Assembly (NCBI GenBank): GCA_947497245.1
Contig: CANMFO010000001.1
Coordinates: 496,001 to 560,000 of the forward strand
From: an uncultured Flavobacteriaceae bacterium
GTDB lineage: Bacteria > Bacteroidota > Bacteroidia > Flavobacteriales > Flavobacteriaceae
Length of the DNA stretch: 64,000 nucleotides
Reading direction: 5' to 3'
The notes below the pieces were generated by a model, which was not told where the DNA came from, made no database searches, and saw only the letters and a program-made list of their open reading frames with translations. This document shows positions 24,383 to 32,090 of this stretch, in pieces; positions within the stretch are counted from its first letter, which is position 1, and each line of letters opens with the position of its first letter. The position numbers and the translations under genes are program-made.

Positions 24383-24453
24383 GTAACATCGCGTTAGCGT
24401 GTTACCCTCTTGCTTTACATTCCTCGTCCTGCTGGCAGGACAAAAAATGTAAA
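24383..24453. repeat. Pair of palindromic structures inside the island
   Basis: Two hairpins adjoin. The first has arms GTAACA (24383-24388) and TGTTAC (24400-24405) enclosing CGC/GCG. The second has outer arms TTTACATT (24414-24421) and AATGTAAA (24446-24453), with an inner perfect stem GTCCTGC (24426-24432) and GCAGGAC (24435-24441). No T-run follows on either strand, so a terminator is unlikely. Confidence 0.5.
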
Positions 24454-24726
24454 CACTTAGTGCTTTTCGCCTCAATCATAATTAACCAAAACACTCCAAA
24501 TTTCACTAACTCCAAAAATTAATGAAAATCAAATCATTAGAAATGAAATATAAATCTGTTTAACATAAATAGAAATCAAAATGCTATAAGAAACTGAATA
24601 TGGGAATAGAACTGTCCCAAAAAAGGTGTATTAACGAGAATACTAAAAAAGAGCAGAAATGGGACTTCATAATCAAAGGTTCCTGCCAATAACAAAAGCG
24701 TCTTTTAAAATGGCCGTTTAATGGAA

Positions 24727-27120
24727 CTATTCCGTTCGTAAACTTTTTACGGGATCGGCTATCGCACCCTTTATGGCCTGAAAGCTTACCGTTGCCAAGG
24801 TAATTGACATTACACCAAGAACGGTTGCCAATATGACCCACCAACTTATTTCGGTCCGGTATGTATATCCCTGTAGCCATTCATACAAAAAATAATAGGC
24901 TGCTGGAATGGCCAATAAAAGGGAAACGAGTACGGGAGAAAGAAAATCCTTCGACAACAATTGCCAAATATTGGATATTGATGCCCCTAGGCTTTTCCGT
25001 ATGCCGATTTCCTTGGTACGTTGTTCCACTACATAGGCCGAAAGGCCGAACAGCCCCAGACAACTGATCAGTATGGCCAAAATGCCAAGAAATGCAGCGG
25101 TCTTTCCCAAACGTTCCTCTTTCTCAAATTTTGATGCATAGGACTGATTCACAAAAGTATAGTCGAACGGGGCAGAAGGGGCCAGCCTATTAAATACGGA
25201 CTCTATTTTTGACAATGCTGTATGTGCGTCCGATGTCGGGTCGATTTTTATATAGATCCACTTTTGCCCTCCTTTAATAGAGAACATAGTAGGCCTCGCA
25301 GGTTCAAAGGGGGAATTCATGACCATATCCTTGACCACTCCGATGATCTTGAAATCCGTGCCTTTGTGCCAATAGCTGGATCGGACGATCTGTCCGACCG
25401 GATTTTCCATCTGCATCAATTTGGCCGCTGTCTGGTTGATTATGATTCCCGATGAATCGCTGGCAAATGCCCGTGAGAAGTCCCGCCCATCCACAAATTC
25501 CCAACCAATAGTCTTTCCATATTCCTGGGTTATCCCGAGGGTTGCGAAATCGTCCGGTGCACCCGGGGATTTTCCTTGCCAGTCAAAACCGGTATTGGAC
25601 GAGCCTACATTGGTAAGCGTGTTCCAGGATTCGGCTACCTCGTATACCGACCCTGTTTGTAGCAATTCATTTCTAAGTACTTCGGATTTCCCGGTCAGGG
25701 CACTGTTTTTGGAAAGGCGCAACAGTCCGCTCTGGTCATATCCGATAGGGCGGTTCTTAGTAAACTGTATCTGTTGGTATACGATTATCGTACCTATGAT
25801 CAATATAATGGAAATGGTAAACTGGAAGACCACCAATGCTTTCCTCTGTATAGCGGCGAAACCGCCAACACCCATATTCCCTTTTAGGGCATTTATAGGG
25901 TCGAACGAGGATAGATAAATGGCCGGATAGCTCCCTGCCAATAGGGCCGTAAACATGGTAAAGGCCATACATGCCGCCCAAAACATCAAATTGCCCCAAG
26001 GAATGCCTAGTTCTTTTCCAGCAATATCATTGAACCAAGGCAAGACCAACAGCACCAAAGGGACGGAACATAGTAGGCCAAAACCGGCTATCAAAAACGA
26101 TTCGCTCAAAAACTGGCTTATAAGTTGAGATCGTCTGGAACCGATGGATTTTCGGATACCAATTTCCTTTGCGCGTTTTACGGATTGCGCGGTGGAAAGG
26201 TTCATAAAGTTGATACACGCCAGGATAAGTACAAAAACACCTATTAATCCGTACAGCCAAACAACCTTTAGTCCGACACTTGCGACATGGGTACCGTTCT
26301 GGAATTCCGAATACAAGTGCCAGTCACTCATGGGATGGATAAAGACTTCGGGCTTGCTTGCCAATTTTTTTTCGTTTAGATGCGGCAACATTACATCCTT
26401 TATTTTTTCGGAAACTTTTCCGAATGTAGTATGCGGCGCTATCTGCACATATAGGGGAAAGGAATTGTCATTCCAATTATCCTGTACGTTCCTTGCCCAC
26501 GTGAACGAAACGTAAAGCTCGAACGGAGCGATATAGTCAGTACCGCTGAACTCGCTATTATTCGGAAAATCCCTGTACACACCTGTTACTTTTGTCTGGA
26601 TCTTTGTGTCTATACTTATTGTTTCATTGATGGGATTCCTTGAACCAAAGAGTTTTTTCGCCAACGATTCGGACAACAGAATCGAGTTCATTTCCAATAA
26701 TCCGGCACGACTACCATATACCATGTCGAGACTGAGCATTTCAGGAGCGCCTTGCTGCATGAAACGCCCTGATTGTTGGAACTTTTCAAAATCACTTGAG
26801 ATAACATAATCAACGGGCCGCGTGGACAAAACAATTTGGGTAAAATCGCTTCCATAAGAGGAGCGGAGCTCTTCGCCCAATGGCATAGGGCCGTTCTGCC
26901 CCCCTGTCATTATTTCGTCCTCGTCCAAACTATGTCTCATTATATGACCGATGTGTTCATAATTTTCATGGTCATGGTTATAGGAAAGTTCGTCCGAGAT
27001 CCAAAGTCCGATAAGTATGGCCACTGCCATTCCTAACGCTAAGCCGCTAATATTAATAGTGGAGTAACCCTTGTTTTTCAGAAAGTTACGCCAAGCGGTT
27101 TTTGCGTAGTTTTTAAGCAT
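24727..27120 (-). CDS. FtsX/MacB-type ABC transporter permease, solitary
   Basis: A 797-aa protein with two MacB-like periplasmic domains and two FtsX core domains, the common large Bacteroidota permease. The N-terminus MLKNYAKTAWRNFLKNKGYS and first helix (INISGLALGMAVAILIGLW) are characteristic. Further helix groups lie near residues 280-420 (with KEIGIRKSIGSRR and FLSESFL) and at the C-terminus (KEIGIRKSLGASISNIWQLLSKDF). Such proteins usually work with a separate ATPase to export peptides or envelope stress signals. No ATPase gene is present nearby. It is the only complete gene of the tRNA-Ser island. Confidence 0.9.
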   Translation of the reverse strand: MLKNYAKTAWRNFLKNKGYSTINISGLALGMAVAILIGLWISDELSYNHDHENYEHIGHIMRHSLDEDEIMTGGQNGPMPLGEELRSSYGSDFTQIVLSTRPVDYVISSDFEKFQQSGRFMQQGAPEMLSLDMVYGSRAGLLEMNSILLSESLAKKLFGSRNPINETISIDTKIQTKVTGVYRDFPNNSEFSGTDYIAPFELYVSFTWARNVQDNWNDNSFPLYVQIAPHTTFGKVSEKIKDVMLPHLNEKKLASKPEVFIHPMSDWHLYSEFQNGTHVASVGLKVVWLYGLIGVFVLILACINFMNLSTAQSVKRAKEIGIRKSIGSRRSQLISQFLSESFLIAGFGLLCSVPLVLLVLPWFNDIAGKELGIPWGNLMFWAACMAFTMFTALLAGSYPAIYLSSFDPINALKGNMGVGGFAAIQRKALVVFQFTISIILIIGTIIVYQQIQFTKNRPIGYDQSGLLRLSKNSALTGKSEVLRNELLQTGSVYEVAESWNTLTNVGSSNTGFDWQGKSPGAPDDFATLGITQEYGKTIGWEFVDGRDFSRAFASDSSGIIINQTAAKLMQMENPVGQIVRSSYWHKGTDFKIIGVVKDMVMNSPFEPARPTMFSIKGGQKWIYIKIDPTSDAHTALSKIESVFNRLAPSAPFDYTFVNQSYASKFEKEERLGKTAAFLGILAILISCLGLFGLSAYVVEQRTKEIGIRKSLGASISNIWQLLSKDFLSPVLVSLLLAIPAAYYFLYEWLQGYTYRTEISWWVILATVLGVMSITLATVSFQAIKGAIADPVKSLRTE

Positions 27121-27175
27121 AATTCAACTTTTCCCGGTTATTCTATTTTGCCCCAATTCAACCCTTACGTACATA

Positions 27176-27202
27176 CCTTTCCAAATTGAGGGTTTGGAAA
27201 GG
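27176..27202 (-). promoter_or_regulatory. Hairpin in the leader of the permease gene
   Basis: CCTTTCCAAA (27176-27185) and TTTGGAAAGG (27193-27202) form a perfect 10-bp stem with a 7-base loop, 56 bases upstream of the permease start. It could be an operator or an mRNA leader structure. It has no T-run. Confidence 0.45.
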
Positions 27203-27543
27203 AATAGATAATGTCATTTTAACTAAAGAGTCGAAAATTTGAAAAAGGTTACATCAAAGACCATAAATCTCGGGCCAGGACTAATTTAGCAATGGAGATG
27301 GCTCTTCGGGTAAAAGAAAAAAACGAAACATTTCACAACTTATCCTGTTTGTTCCTTTAAATGAACGATTTTTAGAACTCTTCAATTAGGCTTAGACTGT
27401 ATTGTTTTGATTTACAATCAAAGAACAAGCAAAAAGAGCACAATTGTTAAAGTTTAGTTAAACAAGTGTCCCTTTCGGTGTCAGTAAAAATTTCACCCCT
27501 TGAGAAGTCCTAAAAACAGTGGATTTCACCAATTCAAAAAAGA

Positions 27544-27557
27544 CCCTCTTCCTCCGC
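27544..27557 (+). repeat. att repeat, distal copy
   Basis: An exact second copy of CCCTCTTCCTCCGC, without the rest of a tRNA, marks the far end of the island. Confidence 0.8.
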
Positions 27558-27560
27558 AAT

Positions 27561-27595
27561 AAGCCCTGTAATCATTTGATTTACAGGGCTTTTTA
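27561..27595 (+). terminator. Orphan tRNA terminator at the distal att site
   Basis: AAGCCCTGTAA (27561-27571) and TTACAGGGCTT (27581-27591) form an 11-bp stem followed by T residues. Lying directly behind a tRNA 3' fragment, it is probably the original terminator of tRNA-Ser before the island inserted. Confidence 0.8.
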
Positions 27596-28281
27596 AATTA
27601 GGTTGACAATTTAGTTGACAGAACGCCTACCGCAGATGAATCTTTTTCAAGTTAAGCTCGCCGATTTATCAAAGAAAATCCAATGGTCTATTGAATAGAT
27701 CACGATAAAATATATTCAAAGCACCTATCGATTGTTTATGCGATGCCGTACCCTAATTTTTATGTTCGATCAACTTAATTATGGATATTGAAATGTTCTC
27801 TTTGGGTAACCGTTCTATCGGGGTTTTGTCGATAAATTTTTGAAATATTACCACCATATTGACATACCTCTTAATTGTATTTGGGCCCTAACGTTTTAAC
27901 CGTAACTACCCATCAAATTTTTGAAAGGTATCTTTATCCAACAGTATGGAAGTCATCTTAAATTTTTAACAGAACTAACGGATATATGACCGTACAGTGA
28001 ATATTAGAAATTATAATTGTATAAAACTAAAGGATCAACCTTATCCCAACGTTGACGGTAATTTTTTTGTTCAATTGAAAGTTTCCGCAGGAATTGAAAA
28101 GCATACTTAAAAATAATTGGGATTTCCGGGCAGGTTTCCGCAAATGGACTCTATCCGAAGCGAAATAAAATTTTAAGTCCCAAGGTTTTCATATTTTTAT
28201 GATATCGAACAATCTTTGGCCCCGATGCCACGGGGTTGATTTAAATAAGAGAAAAACACCACAACCAGCAACTTTCTGACC
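27596..28281. other. A/T-rich intergenic region, no gene seen
   Basis: About 690 bases between the island end and the CarboxypepD_reg-like gene contain no open frame above about 60 codons that looks coding. No tRNA, clear promoter pair or repeat was found. The base composition is visibly A/T-rich compared with the first 23 kb. Confidence 0.4.
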
Positions 28282-29916
28282 ATGAGGAAAAGACTGCAAA
28301 CCCTTTTGTTTTTTCTTTTGCTACTTCTGGTATCAAATTCAGTTCTATCCCAACAGCATGAATATATCATTGGTAAACTAACAGATGCCAGAACACAAGA
28401 GCCCATTGCCTTTGCCAGTATTCGAATAAAGGATCGGGCTTTAGGTATTATTTCAAATACGGATGGAAGTTTCAAAATCCCTTTAATATATAAAGAGTAC
28501 GGTGATATTATCGAGATATCCTCTATGGGATATCAGACAAAAGAGATCTTGATTCAAGATTTTTCGGTTTACGAGTTGAACGATGTGAGACTGCGACCGG
28601 CGACATTAAAATTGGAAGAGGCCGTAGTAACCGCCGAAAGGAAAAAGAAATTTACAGCAAGACAAATAGTACGTAGGGCCATAAGGTCGATACCCGAAAA
28701 TTATCCGGTCGAACCTTTTTCCACGGTAGGTTATTACCGTGATTACCAGTTGGACAGTTTGCAATATGTAAATCTCAACGAGGCCATATTGGAAGTATTT
28801 GATGAAGGCTTTGATGCCATGGATTCCGTTACGACCAAAGTTAAGATTTTCGACTATCTGGAGAATACTGATTTTAAGCGGGATACTCTGGCATTGCAGT
28901 CATACGATTATCAATCCAAAAAAGGCCGCAAGGTTATCGATAAGGCTTTTTTACCGTCCTATGGCGGTAATGAATTTACCATTTTAAGGGTGCACGATGC
29001 TTTGCGAAATTATAAAATCCATTCTTACTCTTTCGTAAATCACCTTAAATCCGACCTGCTCTCAGAACACAGGTTCAAAAAAGAGTCCGATACCTATCTC
29101 GATGGCGAACCCTTTTATACTATCAAGTTCGCGAAACTACTTTCAGACTACAGTGCGTATGGTACAATGTATATTTCAAAAAGAAATTTCGCCATCCATA
29201 AGATGGAGTATACTTTAAATGACCGCACAAAAAAAATGTCAGATGGTATGGTCGACAAGCATGGAACAAAAAATCAACTGATTTTTGATATTATCACGGA
29301 ATATCGCCCTGAAAATGACAGAATGTACCTCAATTATATCTCTTTTCACAACACATTTCAAATCTGGGAGCCCCCTAAGTTCATACTGGACTCTACATCT
29401 ATAGAAACCGATTTCCAACGTTTTGTGATGTCCTTTAATCGACCGCCCAACTTACAGGATGCTTTGAACGAGGATAACTATACCCTGAAATACAAGGGCA
29501 AAAAATTAGCTTTTAAAAAAATTGTTCTTGATACCAATGACCAAAGCAGAAAAACTATATTAATGTATCCCAAGATGTACCCTTACAAGTCGGAAGAAAT
29601 GTTTAGGTCAATATCTGCGGTTGCCCGTACAGGACCTCTTGACTCCTTATTTTTTAGCTCGAAAGTTTACAATATACATGATGTGGACGGTAATTTGATT
29701 GACGAATGGACTTCCAGGGACTACGATCAATTTCGGGAATTTTTTGTGCAAGAAGTAAAACCGAATGTAAAAAGTCCTGCGGATGGTCTATTTATGGAAA
29801 GGAGAAAGCCTATTTTCAAAGACCAACCCATAACAAGACCTGATAATTTTAACGATTATTGGATGAATACCCCTCTTCAAAATATAAAAACTAAAGGCAA
29901 TTCAAGCGATAATTAA
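28282..29916 (+). CDS. Secreted CarboxypepD_reg-like (CNA-B-like) domain protein
   Basis: The 544-aa protein starts with a signal peptide (RLQTLLFFLLLLLVSNSVLSQ). Residues about 27-110 are a carboxypeptidase-regulatory-like domain (IIGKLTDARTQEPIAFASI, NTDGSFKIPL, ISSMGYQTKEI), as in the N-terminus of many Bacteroidota outer-membrane proteins. The remaining 430 residues are beta-rich with RAIRSIPENYPVEPFSTVGY, a segment common in large flavobacterial proteins of unknown function. Near residues 390-425 a stretch (FNRPPNLQDALNEDNYTLKY) resembles a Big-5-like immunoglobulin fold. There is no barrel or TonB box, so it is not a receptor. It is probably periplasmic or outer-membrane associated. Confidence 0.75.
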   Translation: MRKRLQTLLFFLLLLLVSNSVLSQQHEYIIGKLTDARTQEPIAFASIRIKDRALGIISNTDGSFKIPLIYKEYGDIIEISSMGYQTKEILIQDFSVYELNDVRLRPATLKLEEAVVTAERKKKFTARQIVRRAIRSIPENYPVEPFSTVGYYRDYQLDSLQYVNLNEAILEVFDEGFDAMDSVTTKVKIFDYLENTDFKRDTLALQSYDYQSKKGRKVIDKAFLPSYGGNEFTILRVHDALRNYKIHSYSFVNHLKSDLLSEHRFKKESDTYLDGEPFYTIKFAKLLSDYSAYGTMYISKRNFAIHKMEYTLNDRTKKMSDGMVDKHGTKNQLIFDIITEYRPENDRMYLNYISFHNTFQIWEPPKFILDSTSIETDFQRFVMSFNRPPNLQDALNEDNYTLKYKGKKLAFKKIVLDTNDQSRKTILMYPKMYPYKSEEMFRSISAVARTGPLDSLFFSSKVYNIHDVDGNLIDEWTSRDYDQFREFFVQEVKPNVKSPADGLFMERRKPIFKDQPITRPDNFNDYWMNTPLQNIKTKGNSSDN

Positions 29917-30302
29917 TTTAGAAACTTATAGGGATGTCATAAACTAAGCTATCTAGTTTTGCAAAATAGCCCATCAAATAGATTTGCTACTTGTTTAAAA
30001 CCTTATTTTTATACGAATAGACTTCGCTCGATCTCAACTATTATGCAGGTAAACTCTCGAATAAGCTTGTGCAAATGGCCTTTGCCCAAGCGGAATTTAG
30101 GGACGTAAAAAGTTTGCTGCGGAACGCAATCGAAATACAGTCCGTGCGGTTGAAACTTAGCAATCTATGGAGACGGTAACGCAATTCGAACGTAATCGAG
30201 CGTGGTTGCCCTTGTGGGTCGCTACCAATGACAACAATGGCATTACAAATAGGAGATAAAGTAGTTAATTTAAAGGCTGGCGTGCTTGTTAAGTCCGCCA
30301 TC

Positions 30303-30316
30303 CCGATAGCTATCGG
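30303..30316. repeat. Perfect 14-base palindrome
   Basis: CCGATAGCTATCGG is fully self-complementary. I recall palindromes of this sequence as dispersed repeats in several marine flavobacterial genomes, but the copy number here cannot be judged. Confidence 0.6.
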
Positions 30317-30353
30317 CATTGGATTTTGCTTTTAAAAAAAAGATAAAACAAGA

Positions 30354-30370
30354 CCTGCCCAGCCGGCAGG
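30354..30370. repeat. CTGCC/GGCAG palindrome
   Basis: CCTGCC and GGCAGG flank the five bases CAGCC. Related elements lie at 7569-7582 and 24426-24441, suggesting a dispersed small palindromic repeat. Confidence 0.5.
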
Positions 30371-30542
30371 CAAGCAAAAAGCTTTGGCTAGGTGTGTAGA
30401 CGGAAACGAAAAGTTTCCTTGCCTGCCCTACTTGCCATAGCCCAACCGTTGGCCGTAAATAATCCAAGAGCATATGATTAAAACTGTCACATCAGGATTA
30501 TTTGAGGACTATGCACGCGCTTGAATATTTAAAAGATCAATT

Positions 30543-31301
30543 ATGGGAAATCCCTTAAACCTCTCTGGTAATATCTATATTGTCGCAGCCTTCATTTTTT
30601 TGATAACAAGCATAGTCGCATTTGCTCCGACCTCAATAAGTCTGATAAGCAAAATAACAACAGGTCAAGTCCCGATACCTCCATTGATTCTTCATATTCA
30701 TGCCGCTTCAATGATATTATGGCTACTGTTGCTTTGCATACAGTCCATATTGATCAAATCCAAAAACTATGCTCTTCATAAGAAACTGGGTATTGCCTCT
30801 ATGATTCTGGCCCCTTGTATCCTAATATCAATGTTTGGAATTGATATGGCAAACATTAAAGGAGGCTTGGAATTATCAAATAGTGACGCTCAAAAATTCC
30901 TTGTTAACTCTTCTGGGTTATTGCTCATTCATGTGGTAAGCTACCTGTTCTTTCCACTTTTTTATATTTGGGCAATTGTATCACGTCGGAAAGACGGTGA
31001 AACCCACAAGAGAATGATGATTCTTGCAACTGCTGTTTTAATGGTCCCGGGAATAGGCCGTCTAATTGTGTTTTCAAAAGTTCTTCCGGACTTTGGACTT
31101 ACTCCAATAGATGCTAGACATTTATATATGCTTATGCTTATCACTCCTGCTATTATCCATGATGTCTATACGCGCCGATTGCCCCACCGTTCCTATTGGA
31201 TTGGGCTAGGGTTGCTGGCAGTATGGATCGTTTCTGCCCATTTTATCTGGGGAGCGAACTGGTGGATAGAGTTTGTCGCAAAGATGTTCAACATGCCGTG
31301 A
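30543..31301 (+). CDS. Multi-pass membrane protein, DUF2306-like
   Basis: A 252-aa protein with about seven membrane helices. Histidines sit in or beside helices (LILHIHAASMILWLLL, NYALHKKLGIA, GETHKRMMILATAV, ARHLYMLML), a pattern found in DUF2306-like and other quinone- or haem-linked small membrane proteins. No soluble domain is present. A GTTGGCC sequence lies about 90 bases before it and an attC-like palindrome 15 bases after its stop, so it sits as a single-gene unit between repeated elements. Function is unknown. Confidence 0.6.
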   Translation: MGNPLNLSGNIYIVAAFIFLITSIVAFAPTSISLISKITTGQVPIPPLILHIHAASMILWLLLLCIQSILIKSKNYALHKKLGIASMILAPCILISMFGIDMANIKGGLELSNSDAQKFLVNSSGLLLIHVVSYLFFPLFYIWAIVSRRKDGETHKRMMILATAVLMVPGIGRLIVFSKVLPDFGLTPIDARHLYMLMLITPAIIHDVYTRRLPHRSYWIGLGLLAVWIVSAHFIWGANWWIEFVAKMFNMP

Positions 31302-31315
31302 CCTTAAAGCATATA

Positions 31316-31368
31316 CGGCTAACAAAGGATAGATTGCGTTGAAACACATCTTATCCAAACGTTGGCTG
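31316..31368. repeat. attC-like imperfect palindrome
   Basis: CGGCTAAC (31316-31323) pairs with GTTGGCTG (31361-31368) with two wobble pairs. After an unpaired AAA/AAAC, GGATA (31327-31331) pairs with TATCC (31352-31356). This two-stem plan with a GTT at the right-hand outer arm is like integron attC sites (compare GTCTAAC and GTTAGAT of aadA cassettes), but the strict consensus RYYYAAC/GTTRRRY is not met. No integron integrase is in the window. Confidence 0.4.
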
Positions 31369-31390
31369 CAACCATGTCAACACAATTAAA

Positions 31391-32062
31391 ATGAATGTGG
31401 TAACCAGAAAATCTGAAGTTAAAGAATATTTGCATAGTTGTATTTCCGCCTACCAAGAAAAAGGAGTATCGGCATGCGTATTGGAACTTGGTAGCCAAAT
31501 ACTGAACAGGAAAGTAAAATTTCCTCTACTGGAATTTTGTGCACATGAATTATCGCAAAAAATAAAAGAAGGTGAGCAAATTATGTTGTGTGATAAAATA
31601 GAAGCTTTAAGGACAGAGGGCGGTAATGTTATTCTTGGCATCATGCTACAAAATAGACTAGAAAATCACTTTCAGAAATCTATTGACAAGGCTACCGAAT
31701 ACACCTCAAAAGCCAATATTTGGTATGTATGCGATATAATAGGCGAAAGAGTCTACGGATTTGCATTGCTTCACTACCCCGCTAAAACCATCCCTGAGAT
31801 AAGAAGACTTTCCAATCATCCAGAAAAATGGGTAGTGCGCTCATTGGGTGCCGGAGTGCATTATGCAGTTAGAAAAGGATTGGACAAGCAAAATGTGGCG
31901 ACTGTATTTTCGATTCTGATCACAATGGCAAATACAAAAGATAAAGAAATACGACAAGGAGTTGGTTGGGCAGCAAAAACTACGGCAAGATTCCACCCTG
32001 ATGTTATTGAACAATACCATGCGGAAATTCACGATCAAGAAAAAGTGGCCAATTGGTTCTGA
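31391..32062 (+). CDS. AlkD-like HEAT-repeat DNA-alkylation-repair candidate
   Basis: The 223-aa protein is all helical and resembles the DNA alkylation repair (AlkD, PF08713) family, whose HEAT repeats wrap DNA and remove bulky or cationic alkylated bases. Supporting segments are NIWYVCDIIGERVYGFALLH and HPEKWVVRSLGAGVHYAVRK, where Trp and Asp stand about where AlkD places its aromatic and acidic residues, and RQGVGWAAKTTARFHPDVI at the C-terminus. The catalytic Asp cannot be fixed without alignment. The next gene, 28 bases on, is a spore-photolyase-like radical SAM protein, so a repair pair is plausible. Confidence 0.55.
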   Translation: MNVVTRKSEVKEYLHSCISAYQEKGVSACVLELGSQILNRKVKFPLLEFCAHELSQKIKEGEQIMLCDKIEALRTEGGNVILGIMLQNRLENHFQKSIDKATEYTSKANIWYVCDIIGERVYGFALLHYPAKTIPEIRRLSNHPEKWVVRSLGAGVHYAVRKGLDKQNVATVFSILITMANTKDKEIRQGVGWAAKTTARFHPDVIEQYHAEIHDQEKVANWF

Positions 32063-32090
32063 AGAAAAATTTCCATAGGTCTTGAAAGAC

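Larger units (their letters stand above)
23764..27557. mobile_element. Decayed genomic island integrated in tRNA-Ser
   Basis: The last 14 bases of the tRNA region, CCCTCTTCCTCCGC, are repeated exactly at 27544-27557, which is the standard footprint of a tyrosine integrase that used the tRNA 3' end. Inside are a truncated integrase N-terminal domain on the proximal side, A/T-rich non-coding DNA with large palindromes, and one FtsX-type permease gene. Each att copy is followed by a similar hairpin terminator. No relaxase, replication gene or toxin-antitoxin pair is visible, so the element looks unable to move by itself. Confidence 0.75.
29917..30542. other. Palindrome-rich intergenic region
   Basis: About 630 bases with no complete gene. 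It contains a 14-base perfect palindrome (30303-30316), CCTGCC/GGCAGG (30354-30370), GGAAAC/GTTTCC (30402-30418), and GTTGGCC at 30448-30454. A 32-codon frame at 30237 (MALQIGDKVVNLKAG) faintly resembles the start of YodC/DUF2158 proteins and is cut where the palindrome begins. A broken frame before it (AFAQAEFRDVKSLLRNAIE) may also be gene debris. The region looks like a graveyard of small insertions. Confidence 0.45.

Noticed and set aside
30237-30335. 32-codon frame starting MALQIGDKVVNLKAG, similar to YodC/DUF2158
   Set aside because: Too short and cut by a palindrome; kept only as a note within the intergenic region.
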